Shown in pieces: positions 47,085 to 54,773 of a DNA stretch of 64,000 nt. Source of the DNA: an uncultured Bacteroidales bacterium (lineage in GTDB: Bacteria; Bacteroidota; Bacteroidia; Bacteroidales; P3); the NCBI GenBank assembly GCA_947167075.1, contig CAMVGR010000001.1:1-64000 (forward strand). The letters are read 5' to 3'. Every line of letters begins with the position of its first letter. Positions within the stretch are counted from its first letter, which is position 1. The position numbers were made by a program, and so were the translations under genes. The notes below the pieces were generated by a model. It did no database searches. It saw only the letters and a program-made list of their open reading frames with translations, and was not told where the DNA came from.

Positions 47085-48226
47085 GAAATCTTGATTGATT
47101 GTTTGTTGTCGACCACTAGGACGTAGATGCCCGAACGGGGTAGGTCGATGTGCTGTTGGTCCTGTGCCTGCCGGATGGTGGATATGGGTTGCCCAAGCAT
47201 ATTGTACAGAATCAATGTCTTGTTCAGTGCCCCATATACGACTATGCCCTGTGGATGGGTTCCGACAGATATTTTGCCATCAGCTACGTCCTCGATACCT
47301 ATCACCGGATGCCCGGGCCATGGATTGATGGGGATGATGCTATCGTTGGTGGTACCGTGCGAGTTACTGTCGTAGGGCATCTCGACAATGGTCATGGTAT
47401 TCCAAATGGTTGCAGTATCGTACGTGGCCGCTGCTCCGTAGGGGACAAGTATCACGACAGATTCCAACCCTTCGAAGGTGCTGGTGCTTACAGCGGGTGG
47501 GATGGGGTTCAGTATTTGTACGGTGTCGAGTTCGTAGCATTCGTGGAAAGTTCCCTCGCCTAAATACTTGATAGTGCTCGGAAACACCACTTTAGGTATT
47601 TTGCCACAGCTGAGGAAAGCACTGTTGGCCACTCCCACGATACCCTCCACAATGCGTACTGTGTCTTCGTATAGGTTACCCTCCTTGATGACCCACTGGC
47701 CGAGAGTGAGGGTGTAGTGGCTGTTCCAGTTGTCGGAATCCAGATAGTAGGCCGTGCTCTCGAAGGCGGAGATGGCAATGCGTGTGATGGAAGAGGGAAG
47801 GCTGATGTTGTTGAGCGAGCTGCAACCGCTGAAGGCCATCATGTCTATTCGTTGCACCCCTTCCTGCAGAGTAAGGGTGGTGAGGGCTGTATCGTTTGCA
47901 AAAGCTCGCAGTCCGATGGTGCTGACGCTGCCTGGTATGGTGACAGAGGTGAGTTGATAGCATTGCTGGAATGCCATCTTATCTATCTCTTTCACCGTGA
48001 AGGTGTTTCCATCGTGGCTCACCGACGAGGGGATGGTGAGTGTGCCTGCGGGGGTGTCGTAGTTGCCCCAGCTGTTGGATGATGGAGCCACTACCTTCAC
48101 CTGATTGGCATCTAGTTTGGTGAAATAGATACGCTGCCCCGTGGGTGCCAACGCACTGAAGTCGAATGCTTCGACTGCGTTGGCTGCCACGAGGCAGACG
48201 AGGATTGTGAGTATGTGTTTATACAT
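47072..48226 (-). CDS. BspA-like leucine-rich repeat protein with type IX sorting domain
   Basis: A 384-residue secreted protein. Signal peptide at the N-terminus ([20 protein letters not shown]); LRR_5/BspA repeats of 23-24 residues (AFQQCYQLTSVTIPGSVSTIG, AFANDTALTTLTLQEGVQRID, AFSGCSSLNNISLPSSITRI). The C-terminal 75 residues (VVYGALNKTLILYNMLGQPIS, LPRSGIYVLVVDNKQSIKISYLR) form a type A T9SS sorting domain. So it is probably a SprA-dependent surface adhesin. Its ATG overlaps the mutB stop (TAATG). Confidence 0.85.
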   Translation of the reverse strand: MYKHILTILVCLVAANAVEAFDFSALAPTGQRIYFTKLDANQVKVVAPSSNSWGNYDTPAGTLTIPSSVSHDGNTFTVKEIDKMAFQQCYQLTSVTIPGSVSTIGLRAFANDTALTTLTLQEGVQRIDMMAFSGCSSLNNISLPSSITRIAISAFESTAYYLDSDNWNSHYTLTLGQWVIKEGNLYEDTVRIVEGIVGVANSAFLSCGKIPKVVFPSTIKYLGEGTFHECYELDTVQILNPIPPAVSTSTFEGLESVVILVPYGAAATYDTATIWNTMTIVEMPYDSNSHGTTNDSIIPINPWPGHPVIGIEDVADGKISVGTHPQGIVVYGALNKTLILYNMLGQPISTIRQAQDQQHIDLPRSGIYVLVVDNKQSIKISYLR

Positions 48227-50382
48227 TATTGTTCACGTGCGGCCAACAATAACTCCATCATCTTGATGGCACTCTCGCTGATGACAGTACCAGGGCCGAA
48301 TATGGCTGCTACTCCTGCTTTGAAGAGGAAGTCGTAATCCTGTGGAGGAATGACTCCGCCTGCCACCACCATGATGTCGTCACGCCCTAGTTTCTTCAAT
48401 TCTTCGATTACCTGAGGAAGCAGGGTCTTATGGCCGGCGGCAAGTGAGCTGGCACCTAAGATATGCACGTCGTTTTCGACAGCTTGTTTGGCTGCTTCGG
48501 CAGGCGTCTGGAAGAGAGGACCCATGTCTACATCGAATCCCAAGTCGGCGTATCCGGTGGCCACTACTTTGGCACCGCGGTCGTGACCGTCTTGTCCCAT
48601 TTTGGCAATCATGATGCGAGGACGACGGCCTTCGAGCTTGGCAAAACGATCGGTTAGCTCTTGGGCTTTCTTGAAGCTTTCGCTGTTCTTTGTTTGACTG
48701 CTATACACGTTGCTGATAAGGTTTATTTTAGCTTTGTAACGTCCGTATACTTTCTCCAAGGCATAGCTGATCTCACCAAGCGAGGCGCGCTTGCGTGCAG
48801 CATCGATGCTGAGGTCTAGCAGGTTGCCCTCGCCGGTTTCTGCACACCGAGTCAGGGCATTCAGGGCCTGCTCGACGGCTGTATTGTCGCGTTCGGCACG
48901 CAGTTTGTGCAGGCGCTCGATTTGGGCTTGGCGGACGGCGGTGTTGTCGATCTCGAGTGTTTCGATTGGATCTTCGTGGTCGAGACGATATTTATTGATT
49001 CCGACGATTGTGTCTACATTGCTATCTATGCGGCTCTGTTTGCGGGCAGAGGCCTCTTCGATGCGCATCTTAGGCACTCCGCTCTCGATTGCTTTAGCCA
49101 TACCACCCAGTTTCTCTACTTCCTGGATATGTGCCCATGCACGGTGTGCAATTTCGTGTGTGAGGCTTTCTACATAGTAGCTTCCGGCCCATGGGTCGAC
49201 GACACGGCAGATGTTGGTCTCCTCTTGCAGGTATATCTGTGTGTTGCGGGCAATGCGGGCGCTAAAGTCGGTGGGGAGTGCTATGGCTTCGTCCAGTGCA
49301 TTAGTGTGGAGGCTTTGGGTGTGTCCGAGGGCGGCTCCCATGGCTTCGATACATGTACGGGCCACGTTGTTGAAGGGGTCTTGCTCGGTTAGGCTCCATC
49401 CGCTGGTCTGGCTATGGGTGCGGAGGGCCAGCGATTTGGGATTCTTGGGGTTGAATTGGTTCACTATTTTTGCCCAAAGCATACGTGCGGCACGCATCTT
49501 GGCAATCTCCATGAAATGGTTCATGCCCACACCCCAGAAGAACGACAGGCGGGGTGCGAAGTCGTCCACACTCATGCCGGCTTTGACACCTGCACGCAGG
49601 TATTCAAGTCCATCGGCGAGTGTGTATGCCAATTCGATGTCGGCAGTGGCTCCAGCTTCCTGCATGTGGTAGCCTGAGATGGAGATACTGTTGAATTTGG
49701 GCATGTGTTTTGACGTGTACTCAAAGATGTCGGCAATGATTTTCATGGAGGGCAGGGGAGGATAGATATAGGTGTTGCGAACCATGAACTCCTTGAGAAT
49801 ATCGTTCTGTATGGTGCCCTGCAGCTGTTCTTGGGGCACTCCCTGCTCTTCGGCGGCAATGATATAGAAGGCCAAAATGGGTAGCACGGCACCGTTCATG
49901 GTCATGGATACCGACATCTTGCCAAGGTCGATCTGATCGAAGAGTATCTTCATGTCGAGTATGCTATCGATGGCAACACCTGCTTTTCCCACGTCTCCCA
50001 CCACGCGCTCATGGTCCGAGTCGTAGCCTCGGTGAGTGGCAAGGTCGAATGCACAACTCAATCCTTTCTGGCCTGCGGCGATGTTGCGACGATAGAAAGC
50101 ATTGCTCTCTTCTGCTGTCGAGAAACCTGCGTATTGGCGGATTGTCCATGGACGCATCACGTACATGGTGGAGTAGGGACCGCGGAGGAAGGGTGCCAAG
50201 CCGGCAGCATAGTTCAGATGCTCCATTCCCTCAAGGTCTTTCTTGCCGTAGGCGGGTTTTACATCGATTTGTTCCGGTGTTTTCCAGTTTTTTTCATTGT
50301 GGTTCTCTTTCTCCCACTGTGCGAAGTTTTCGTGGTTTCTGTCCAACTTCCGGAAGTCAACATTTTGAAAATCTGGTCTCAT
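48226..50382 (-). CDS. Methylmalonyl-CoA mutase, large (catalytic) subunit
   Basis: A 718-residue B12 enzyme that interconverts methylmalonyl-CoA and succinyl-CoA, used in propionate formation. It has the TIM-barrel part ([34 protein letters not shown]) and a C-terminal cobalamin domain with the DxHxxG motif ([19 protein letters not shown]). The start is the ATG of [10 protein letters not shown]. The small subunit gene that normally precedes it in Bacteroidota is absent: an intergenic repeat and an R-M system lie there instead. Confidence 0.93.
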   Translation of the reverse strand: MRPDFQNVDFRKLDRNHENFAQWEKENHNEKNWKTPEQIDVKPAYGKKDLEGMEHLNYAAGLAPFLRGPYSTMYVMRPWTIRQYAGFSTAEESNAFYRRNIAAGQKGLSCAFDLATHRGYDSDHERVVGDVGKAGVAIDSILDMKILFDQIDLGKMSVSMTMNGAVLPILAFYIIAAEEQGVPQEQLQGTIQNDILKEFMVRNTYIYPPLPSMKIIADIFEYTSKHMPKFNSISISGYHMQEAGATADIELAYTLADGLEYLRAGVKAGMSVDDFAPRLSFFWGVGMNHFMEIAKMRAARMLWAKIVNQFNPKNPKSLALRTHSQTSGWSLTEQDPFNNVARTCIEAMGAALGHTQSLHTNALDEAIALPTDFSARIARNTQIYLQEETNICRVVDPWAGSYYVESLTHEIAHRAWAHIQEVEKLGGMAKAIESGVPKMRIEEASARKQSRIDSNVDTIVGINKYRLDHEDPIETLEIDNTAVRQAQIERLHKLRAERDNTAVEQALNALTRCAETGEGNLLDLSIDAARKRASLGEISYALEKVYGRYKAKINLISNVYSSQTKNSESFKKAQELTDRFAKLEGRRPRIMIAKMGQDGHDRGAKVVATGYADLGFDVDMGPLFQTPAEAAKQAVENDVHILGASSLAAGHKTLLPQVIEELKKLGRDDIMVVAGGVIPPQDYDFLFKAGVAAIFGPGTVISESAIKMMELLLAAREQ

Positions 50383-50423
50383 TATCAATATATTATGTTG
50401 TTATCGTTTCGTGTGTTTGAATT

Positions 50424-50432
50424 GCAAATATA
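50424..50432 (-). promoter_or_regulatory. -7 box of the methylmalonyl-CoA mutase gene
   Basis: The minus strand reads TATATTTGC 42 bp upstream of the mutase start; the -33 region is not conserved. From 50433 to 50649 I see nothing else. Confidence 0.45.
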
Positions 50433-50649
50433 TACTTTTTTTTTGATACCGTGAAATATATTTAAATATAAGACTTCAAATAATAATGTTCTCTAGCGCT
50501 AAGGCATTGGTACTGAGGTTCTATAAGATGCTCCAGATACCGATGTCGATAGCCTCACCCCTTCTACAAGTTGCCTTTCCTGCAAGCCAAAGTCTGATTC
50601 AACATTCCTCGACTAACTTATTTTTTCCTGCTCTTAATCTTATCTTAAC

Positions 50650-50805
50650 CTACTTATCACTTACTCGAGTAAGTCATAACAAATAGATGACTAAAGGATG
50701 AGTAGGAGATGAGTAAGAGATGAGTAAGACTTGGTCTATCTTCATGCCTGTATTTCAATGGGTTGCAAAATTGGCAAAAAGCCTCTTTTTTTGTCCTTTT
50801 TTCGG
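50650..50805 (+). repeat. 11-bp phased tandem-repeat element, type 1, copy E
   Basis: Units at 50686-50696, 50697-50707, 50708-50718 and 50719-50729 (gatgactaaag, gatgagtagga, two gatgagtaaga). The spacer is cttggtctatcttcatgcct (50730-50749), the core gtatttcaatgggttgcaaa (50750-50769), and a T-rich tail follows. The left side contains a perfect 16-bp palindrome, acttactcgagtaagt. It lies 304 bp upstream of the mutase gene. Confidence 0.9.
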
Positions 50806-50823
50806 ATTTTCGAAATAATAAGA

Positions 50824-50849
50824 ATGACCCTCCGAAGCCGAAGGGTCAT
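50824..50849. terminator. Hairpin after the restriction endonuclease gene
   Basis: ATGACCC (50824-50830) pairs with GGGTCAT (50843-50849), with inner pairing around CCGaagcCG. Flanking T-richness is moderate on both strands; it probably ends the HincII-like operon transcript on the minus strand. Confidence 0.55.
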
Positions 50850-50916
50850 CCTTGTCTTTCTCATTGATTATGAATCTGGTAGAGTGCTTTCTCTTTTGCA
50901 GTAAGGATGGATACTA

Positions 50917-51696
50917 TTAGGAGAGGTACTTTAGAAAGGGAGTTACATAGGTGTCACGCATTTTTCTACATCTTGCTTCTGCGCTTGTAACAAAAATCCT
51001 CAGATAGTTTCTTGACCATTCTTCCATAGTGGCCTTCCAATTTTGATCCAAGTCGCACACATGAAACTGTATCTGCATTGCCGCAGCCCAATTGATATAC
51101 AGCGTATCGGGATTTGCAAGAAACAGATTCCCATGGTGGGCATCCGTACATTTCAGGATGTCGCCCTGCTCTTTCCAGTCTATTTCAACGTAGTCGATAT
51201 TGATGTTATCAAACTCCTCATTGTCTATCATCAGAGCACACATCTTTGCTAGCTTATATGCTGATATGATGTTGGGAGGTTGTGCGGTTTTGCTTGTGTT
51301 TCTTGTTTTTACATCAATGATATCATAAAACCCCTTATCACAGAATAGAATGTCTGCGGTATCGTTCTGTTTCTCCTCGAAAATACTCTCTGGAGTCCAC
51401 TCTTTCGTAGCCTTGTCACCTCTGCTTAATAAAAACAAAGCCGTAGGAGAATCGAGCAAGGCATACCTCTGTTCTACAGTAATGTGTTTAGGATGACGAA
51501 GATAAAGGTCGTTTAAGTATTCATATTGCTTAAATATATTGGCAGGATACAGCTCTTTGAGCTTATGATATACATTCTTCTCGAAAGGCTCCCCTGCGGC
51601 GTGGCCAGATAGTGTCCCTGAAGATTCTTTATTCGGTCGGTCGACCGTTTGATTCCTCATGCTGGCAACCAACGTGTCAAAATCAACCCTACTCAT
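50917..51696 (-). CDS. Type II restriction endonuclease, HincII/HindII-like
   Basis: A 259-residue protein closely resembling HincII (GTYRAC specificity) as I remember it: SGTLSGHAAGEPFEKNVY, IFKQYEYLNDLYLRHP, SPTALFLLSRGDKATKEW, FEEKQNDTADILF, IDVKTRNTSK, NIISAYKLAKMCALMIDNEEF, INWAAAMQIQFHVCDLDQ. Catalytic D115, D128 and K130 match HincII D114, D127, K129. Q139 and N142 match the DNA-contacting Q138 and N141. Its start overlaps the methyltransferase stop by 8 bp. Composition is clearly more AT-rich than the flanking genes. Confidence 0.93.
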   Translation of the reverse strand: MSRVDFDTLVASMRNQTVDRPNKESSGTLSGHAAGEPFEKNVYHKLKELYPANIFKQYEYLNDLYLRHPKHITVEQRYALLDSPTALFLLSRGDKATKEWTPESIFEEKQNDTADILFCDKGFYDIIDVKTRNTSKTAQPPNIISAYKLAKMCALMIDNEEFDNINIDYVEIDWKEQGDILKCTDAHHGNLFLANPDTLYINWAAAMQIQFHVCDLDQNWKATMEEWSRNYLRIFVTSAEARCRKMRDTYVTPFLKYLS

Positions 51697-53239
51697 TGAA
51701 TAATGCTTTAAAAAGATTATTAATCGTCGGCAAATGATGTGAATCCCTATCAGATATGTATCTTTTAACTTCCTCTGTTATAGAATTATGTATGTTCACT
51801 TCTTTGTCCGATTCCCATCTAATTGGCCGAAATGGAATGCTTGCTATTGGGGCTTCTGAAAACTCTACTATTGCTCCCTTGATAATACCGTTAAATCTCA
51901 ACCAGTTGAAGACTCGTTCGTTGTTCAAGTATGCTAGAATATATTCCAAGGATTCCTTGCAGTTTTTGTTTTTGAATATAGCGGTTACATCCTGTGTGGG
52001 GTAACAACCGGATGGAGCATAACAGAACCGAAAATAATCCTTATTGGAGATTCTCTCCTTGCAAGGAACGAAGATTCTAGGCTCAGTACGTTCAAACATA
52101 GTCTGGTTCCGAGGAAATACAAATTGCCAATAGGGTATCGTTCGGTTGTAACTATATCTTTTGGACAGTTCTTCTCGATATGGCTTGAAATGCTCCGCTA
52201 GATGAGGATATTTGAGAGTGAAAGCATCGTCGGACATATCCTCCTGAATAAATATGTATTTGGTTACACCTTTGGATAAATAAGCATCCAGATTCCTTGC
52301 TTTGTATACATCTATAAGTACATTCTTTTCGCTATCATTTAGCCATTGGGTATCATTTATTTGGAAAGCCAAATCTAGTCCAGAAACCATACCGTTTCCT
52401 ATATCACAGTAGTGTCCAATACGGTACAGATCGCTCTGATCCTGAAAAAGCGTTGTGTTTGGTCTAGTACACTCATTCTCAAATCTGATAAGATGGTTTT
52501 GTACATCTTCTGTGGCAAGAATCCACCGACTGTTTTCTTTAAAATGAGGTATCGTTAGTATGTCGAAACAGCTCCTTGTAGATAATTCTTCTTTAGAAGG
52601 TAAGCCTTTCGGTTTATTATACTGAAACAGATTCATGGCATCTTTCTTTTCTTTGGATTTTACATATCTAAAGATGATGAAAGAAGCTGTTACCTTTTCA
52701 AATAATGGTGTCTCCTTAAAATGATATATATCTGTAAAATAACCATTCTGACACATATAGTTTCTTAGCGTCACAGAATGGGTGGTGTTAAGCCAATACT
52801 CCGTACAAATAAAAATCAGTTCTCCGTTTACTTCTAAGTGTTCAATGCTTTTCAAAATAAAGATGAACAGATAGTCGCACAAGCTATTAAAGTATTTATT
52901 CCATAATAGATTTGTTTCTAGTTCTTTCTTCAATTCAGACTCAAGATTCTTCCATCTGATGTATGGTGGATTACCGATTACTACGTCATACTTTTCTGAA
53001 GTTGGAACCTCGAGGAAACTCTGATATTTGATAAAGTCGAAATCTGTCCCCAAAGTGGTATCTATTTCATACGCAGCCAGATTTGTGAATCCGTGGTTAA
53101 GTAGGTTTTTAAGAAACACTCCTTTCCCGCAAGAGGGTTCGACCACTTTGCTACTCTTTGGATGGGAAATCAATGATACCATAAAATCTGCGATAAGATC
53201 TATGGTAAAATACTGTCCATATTTATTTTTGCTTACCAT
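51689..53239 (-). CDS. Type II adenine-N6 DNA methyltransferase of the HincII-like system
   Basis: A 516-residue gamma-type (TaqI-like) methyltransferase. Motif X is KYGQYFT (6-12), motif I VVEPSCGKGVFLKNL (32-46), motif IV NPPYIRW (90-96), and a long C-terminal target-recognition domain follows. It probably modifies the adenine of GTYRAC and so protects the host; such sites (e.g. gtcgac at 2132-2137) occur in this window. It is the first gene of the R-M operon, with a 280-nt leader. AT-rich codon usage points to recent acquisition. Confidence 0.9.
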   Translation of the reverse strand: MVSKNKYGQYFTIDLIADFMVSLISHPKSSKVVEPSCGKGVFLKNLLNHGFTNLAAYEIDTTLGTDFDFIKYQSFLEVPTSEKYDVVIGNPPYIRWKNLESELKKELETNLLWNKYFNSLCDYLFIFILKSIEHLEVNGELIFICTEYWLNTTHSVTLRNYMCQNGYFTDIYHFKETPLFEKVTASFIIFRYVKSKEKKDAMNLFQYNKPKGLPSKEELSTRSCFDILTIPHFKENSRWILATEDVQNHLIRFENECTRPNTTLFQDQSDLYRIGHYCDIGNGMVSGLDLAFQINDTQWLNDSEKNVLIDVYKARNLDAYLSKGVTKYIFIQEDMSDDAFTLKYPHLAEHFKPYREELSKRYSYNRTIPYWQFVFPRNQTMFERTEPRIFVPCKERISNKDYFRFCYAPSGCYPTQDVTAIFKNKNCKESLEYILAYLNNERVFNWLRFNGIIKGAIVEFSEAPIASIPFRPIRWESDKEVNIHNSITEEVKRYISDRDSHHLPTINNLFKALFNE

Positions 53240-53309
53240 CTTTGCGATGTTTAATTCATTGCATCTTGCCCTTCAAAACATCACAAAAACAGTAACCGTG
53301 AACTTTTGT

Positions 53310-53423
53310 CTAATGCTGAGGCTCTGGACTGCCTATAGTACCAACAGAAAGCTCACGGTATGTCCGTGAGCGTTTCTTGCTTCCTGTGGTACTAATTTGA
53401 AATTGTCCAGATTCCAGCATTAG
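53310..53423 (-). promoter_or_regulatory. Long imperfect palindrome in the R-M operon leader
   Basis: Nested stems: 53310-53318 with 53415-53423 (9 bp), 53323-53329 with 53405-53411 (7 bp), 53337-53343 with 53387-53393 (7 bp), and an inner perfect stem 53351-53358 with 53364-53371 (8 bp, 5-nt loop). It lies between the promoter at 53521 and the methyltransferase start at 53239, so it would be in the mRNA leader. A further copy of the inner arm (accgtga, 53295-53301) allows an alternative fold. It may be a regulatory RNA or a remnant of a small mobile element. Confidence 0.6.
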
Positions 53424-53520
53424 TTGAAAAGCAAAAACGCTTATTAATTATTTCGTTATTCTATTCTCTTTTTATACTATATCGTTGTTTTTGTATTAGT
53501 TATTACTATGATTTCGAGAT

Positions 53521-53552
53521 GCAAATATACACATTTTTCTGATACTGACAGC
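53521..53552 (-). promoter_or_regulatory. Promoter of the HincII-like operon
   Basis: Minus-strand -7 TATATTTGC (plus 53521-53529) with an imperfect -33 box 19 nt upstream (plus-strand CAGC at 53549-53552, aligned with CAAA of other promoters in this window). The remainder of 53424-53743 shows nothing more. Confidence 0.5.
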
Positions 53553-53743
53553 TCTTTTTTGATGAGTTTGTTTTAAATGTGCAGATAATCAGAAATGTGA
53601 GGGCCTGTTTTTTGTGACGATTTGCACATTAGTTCATAGCATCGAGTGACGCAGGTATGCTGTTTGGGAGAATTGATGGTATCGCCAATATATAATCGAG
53701 TTTTGAGGATATAACATGCCGACCGGTAGGGAATCCAACCATA

Positions 53744-54742
53744 TCACTCATTGTCGTGTAATGGCCGAAGTCGTAGCAGCAACGGGAGGTGGTCGCTGAT
53801 TCCACCTTCGTAGAGGGGACCCTGGTAGGTTCTCTTCGGGCGTTGGCCAGGTCTTGCGACTTCGTCGACTACCAGATATTCATTATGTATGAGTTTGAGT
53901 TTTACCACATTCCAGTGTTCGTTGGCGAGTAGCAATACCTGATCGATGTAGCGCCATTCGCCTTGATATTTGTGGCTACCCCAGTCGCGAGGTAGGCGAT
54001 GGGTGAGCAATCGGATACCGTCGGGGTTTATACTGTCGTTGCCGAATGCCAAGCCTTCGGCTAGGGGAGGTTCTTTGTCCGTGCTATTTAGGTCTCCCAT
54101 CGCGACGATGGCAGCTGACGGGGTTTCTTTATGTGCTTGCTGCATAATGCTCCGCAGTTTACGAGCTGCCATAATGCGGTGTTCTTCAGCCTCTTCGCCG
54201 CCACGTTTAGATGGCCAATGGTTTAGAAGCAGTACAATGGTATCACCCTCGTGGGTATGTCCCTTAACGTACAAAATGTCGCGAGTGAAGAAGTGCGTGG
54301 TACTGTCGCTGAGGCTGATTTTCTGGCTTGAATCGACTGTGAATCGGGATGTCCGGTAGATGAGTGCTACGTCAATTCCGCGACGGTCGGGCGAATCATA
54401 GTGTACATAACGGTAGTCAGCTTGTTTGAGTGGGGTTCCCTCGCATAGACTTCGTAATACATATTTGTTTTCCACCTCGGCAAAACCGATTACATCAGGT
54501 AGATTCATCGCTACGATAGTCTTGTATATATCGTTCAGCTTCTTCCACATCTTGCGTTGTGTCCAATGCAGGTCGCCGCTTGGGGTGAACTCGTCATCAT
54601 TGGTGTTTGGGTCGTTGCGGGTGTCGAAAAGGTTTTCTACATTCCACCATGCTGCGGTGAAAATAGGAGCGTCTTCTTGTGCCATGACGTAAGGAGAGAA
54701 AAGAAAAAGAGAGATTATGAAAGGTATGGCTTGTCTTTTCAT
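53744..54742 (-). CDS. Secreted endonuclease/exonuclease/phosphatase-family protein
   Basis: A 332-residue protein with a signal peptide (MKRQAIPFIISLFLFSPYVMAQ). The fold is that of exonuclease III/DNase I: AWWNVENLFDT, VIGFAEVENKYVL, VALIYRTSRF, LLLNHWPSKRGG, VAMGDLNSTDKEPPL, and GISDHLPLLLRL contain the catalytic Glu, Asn, Asp and His. The substrate may be nucleic acid or phosphoester lipids. Its first codons lie in a 15-bp hairpin that also looks like an intrinsic terminator of the previous gene. Confidence 0.85.
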   Translation of the reverse strand: MKRQAIPFIISLFLFSPYVMAQEDAPIFTAAWWNVENLFDTRNDPNTNDDEFTPSGDLHWTQRKMWKKLNDIYKTIVAMNLPDVIGFAEVENKYVLRSLCEGTPLKQADYRYVHYDSPDRRGIDVALIYRTSRFTVDSSQKISLSDSTTHFFTRDILYVKGHTHEGDTIVLLLNHWPSKRGGEEAEEHRIMAARKLRSIMQQAHKETPSAAIVAMGDLNSTDKEPPLAEGLAFGNDSINPDGIRLLTHRLPRDWGSHKYQGEWRYIDQVLLLANEHWNVVKLKLIHNEYLVVDEVARPGQRPKRTYQGPLYEGGISDHLPLLLRLRPLHDNE

Positions 54743-54751
54743 AATCTCTCT
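54708..54751 (-). terminator. Terminator-like hairpin that includes the start codon of the EEP gene
   Basis: AGAGAGATTATGAAA on the mRNA (plus strand 54737-54751) is perfectly complementary to the segment at 54708-54722, with a 14-nt loop; TTTTTCTTTT follows on the minus strand. The start codon of the secreted EEP protein (54740-54742) is inside the stem. Confidence 0.7.
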
Positions 54752-54773
54752 GTTTAAGGATTCGAAAATGTGA

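Noticed and set aside
50917-53552. HincII-like genes considered as part of a larger mobile island
   Set aside because: No integrase, transposase, tRNA, or direct repeats flank them; only composition suggests transfer.
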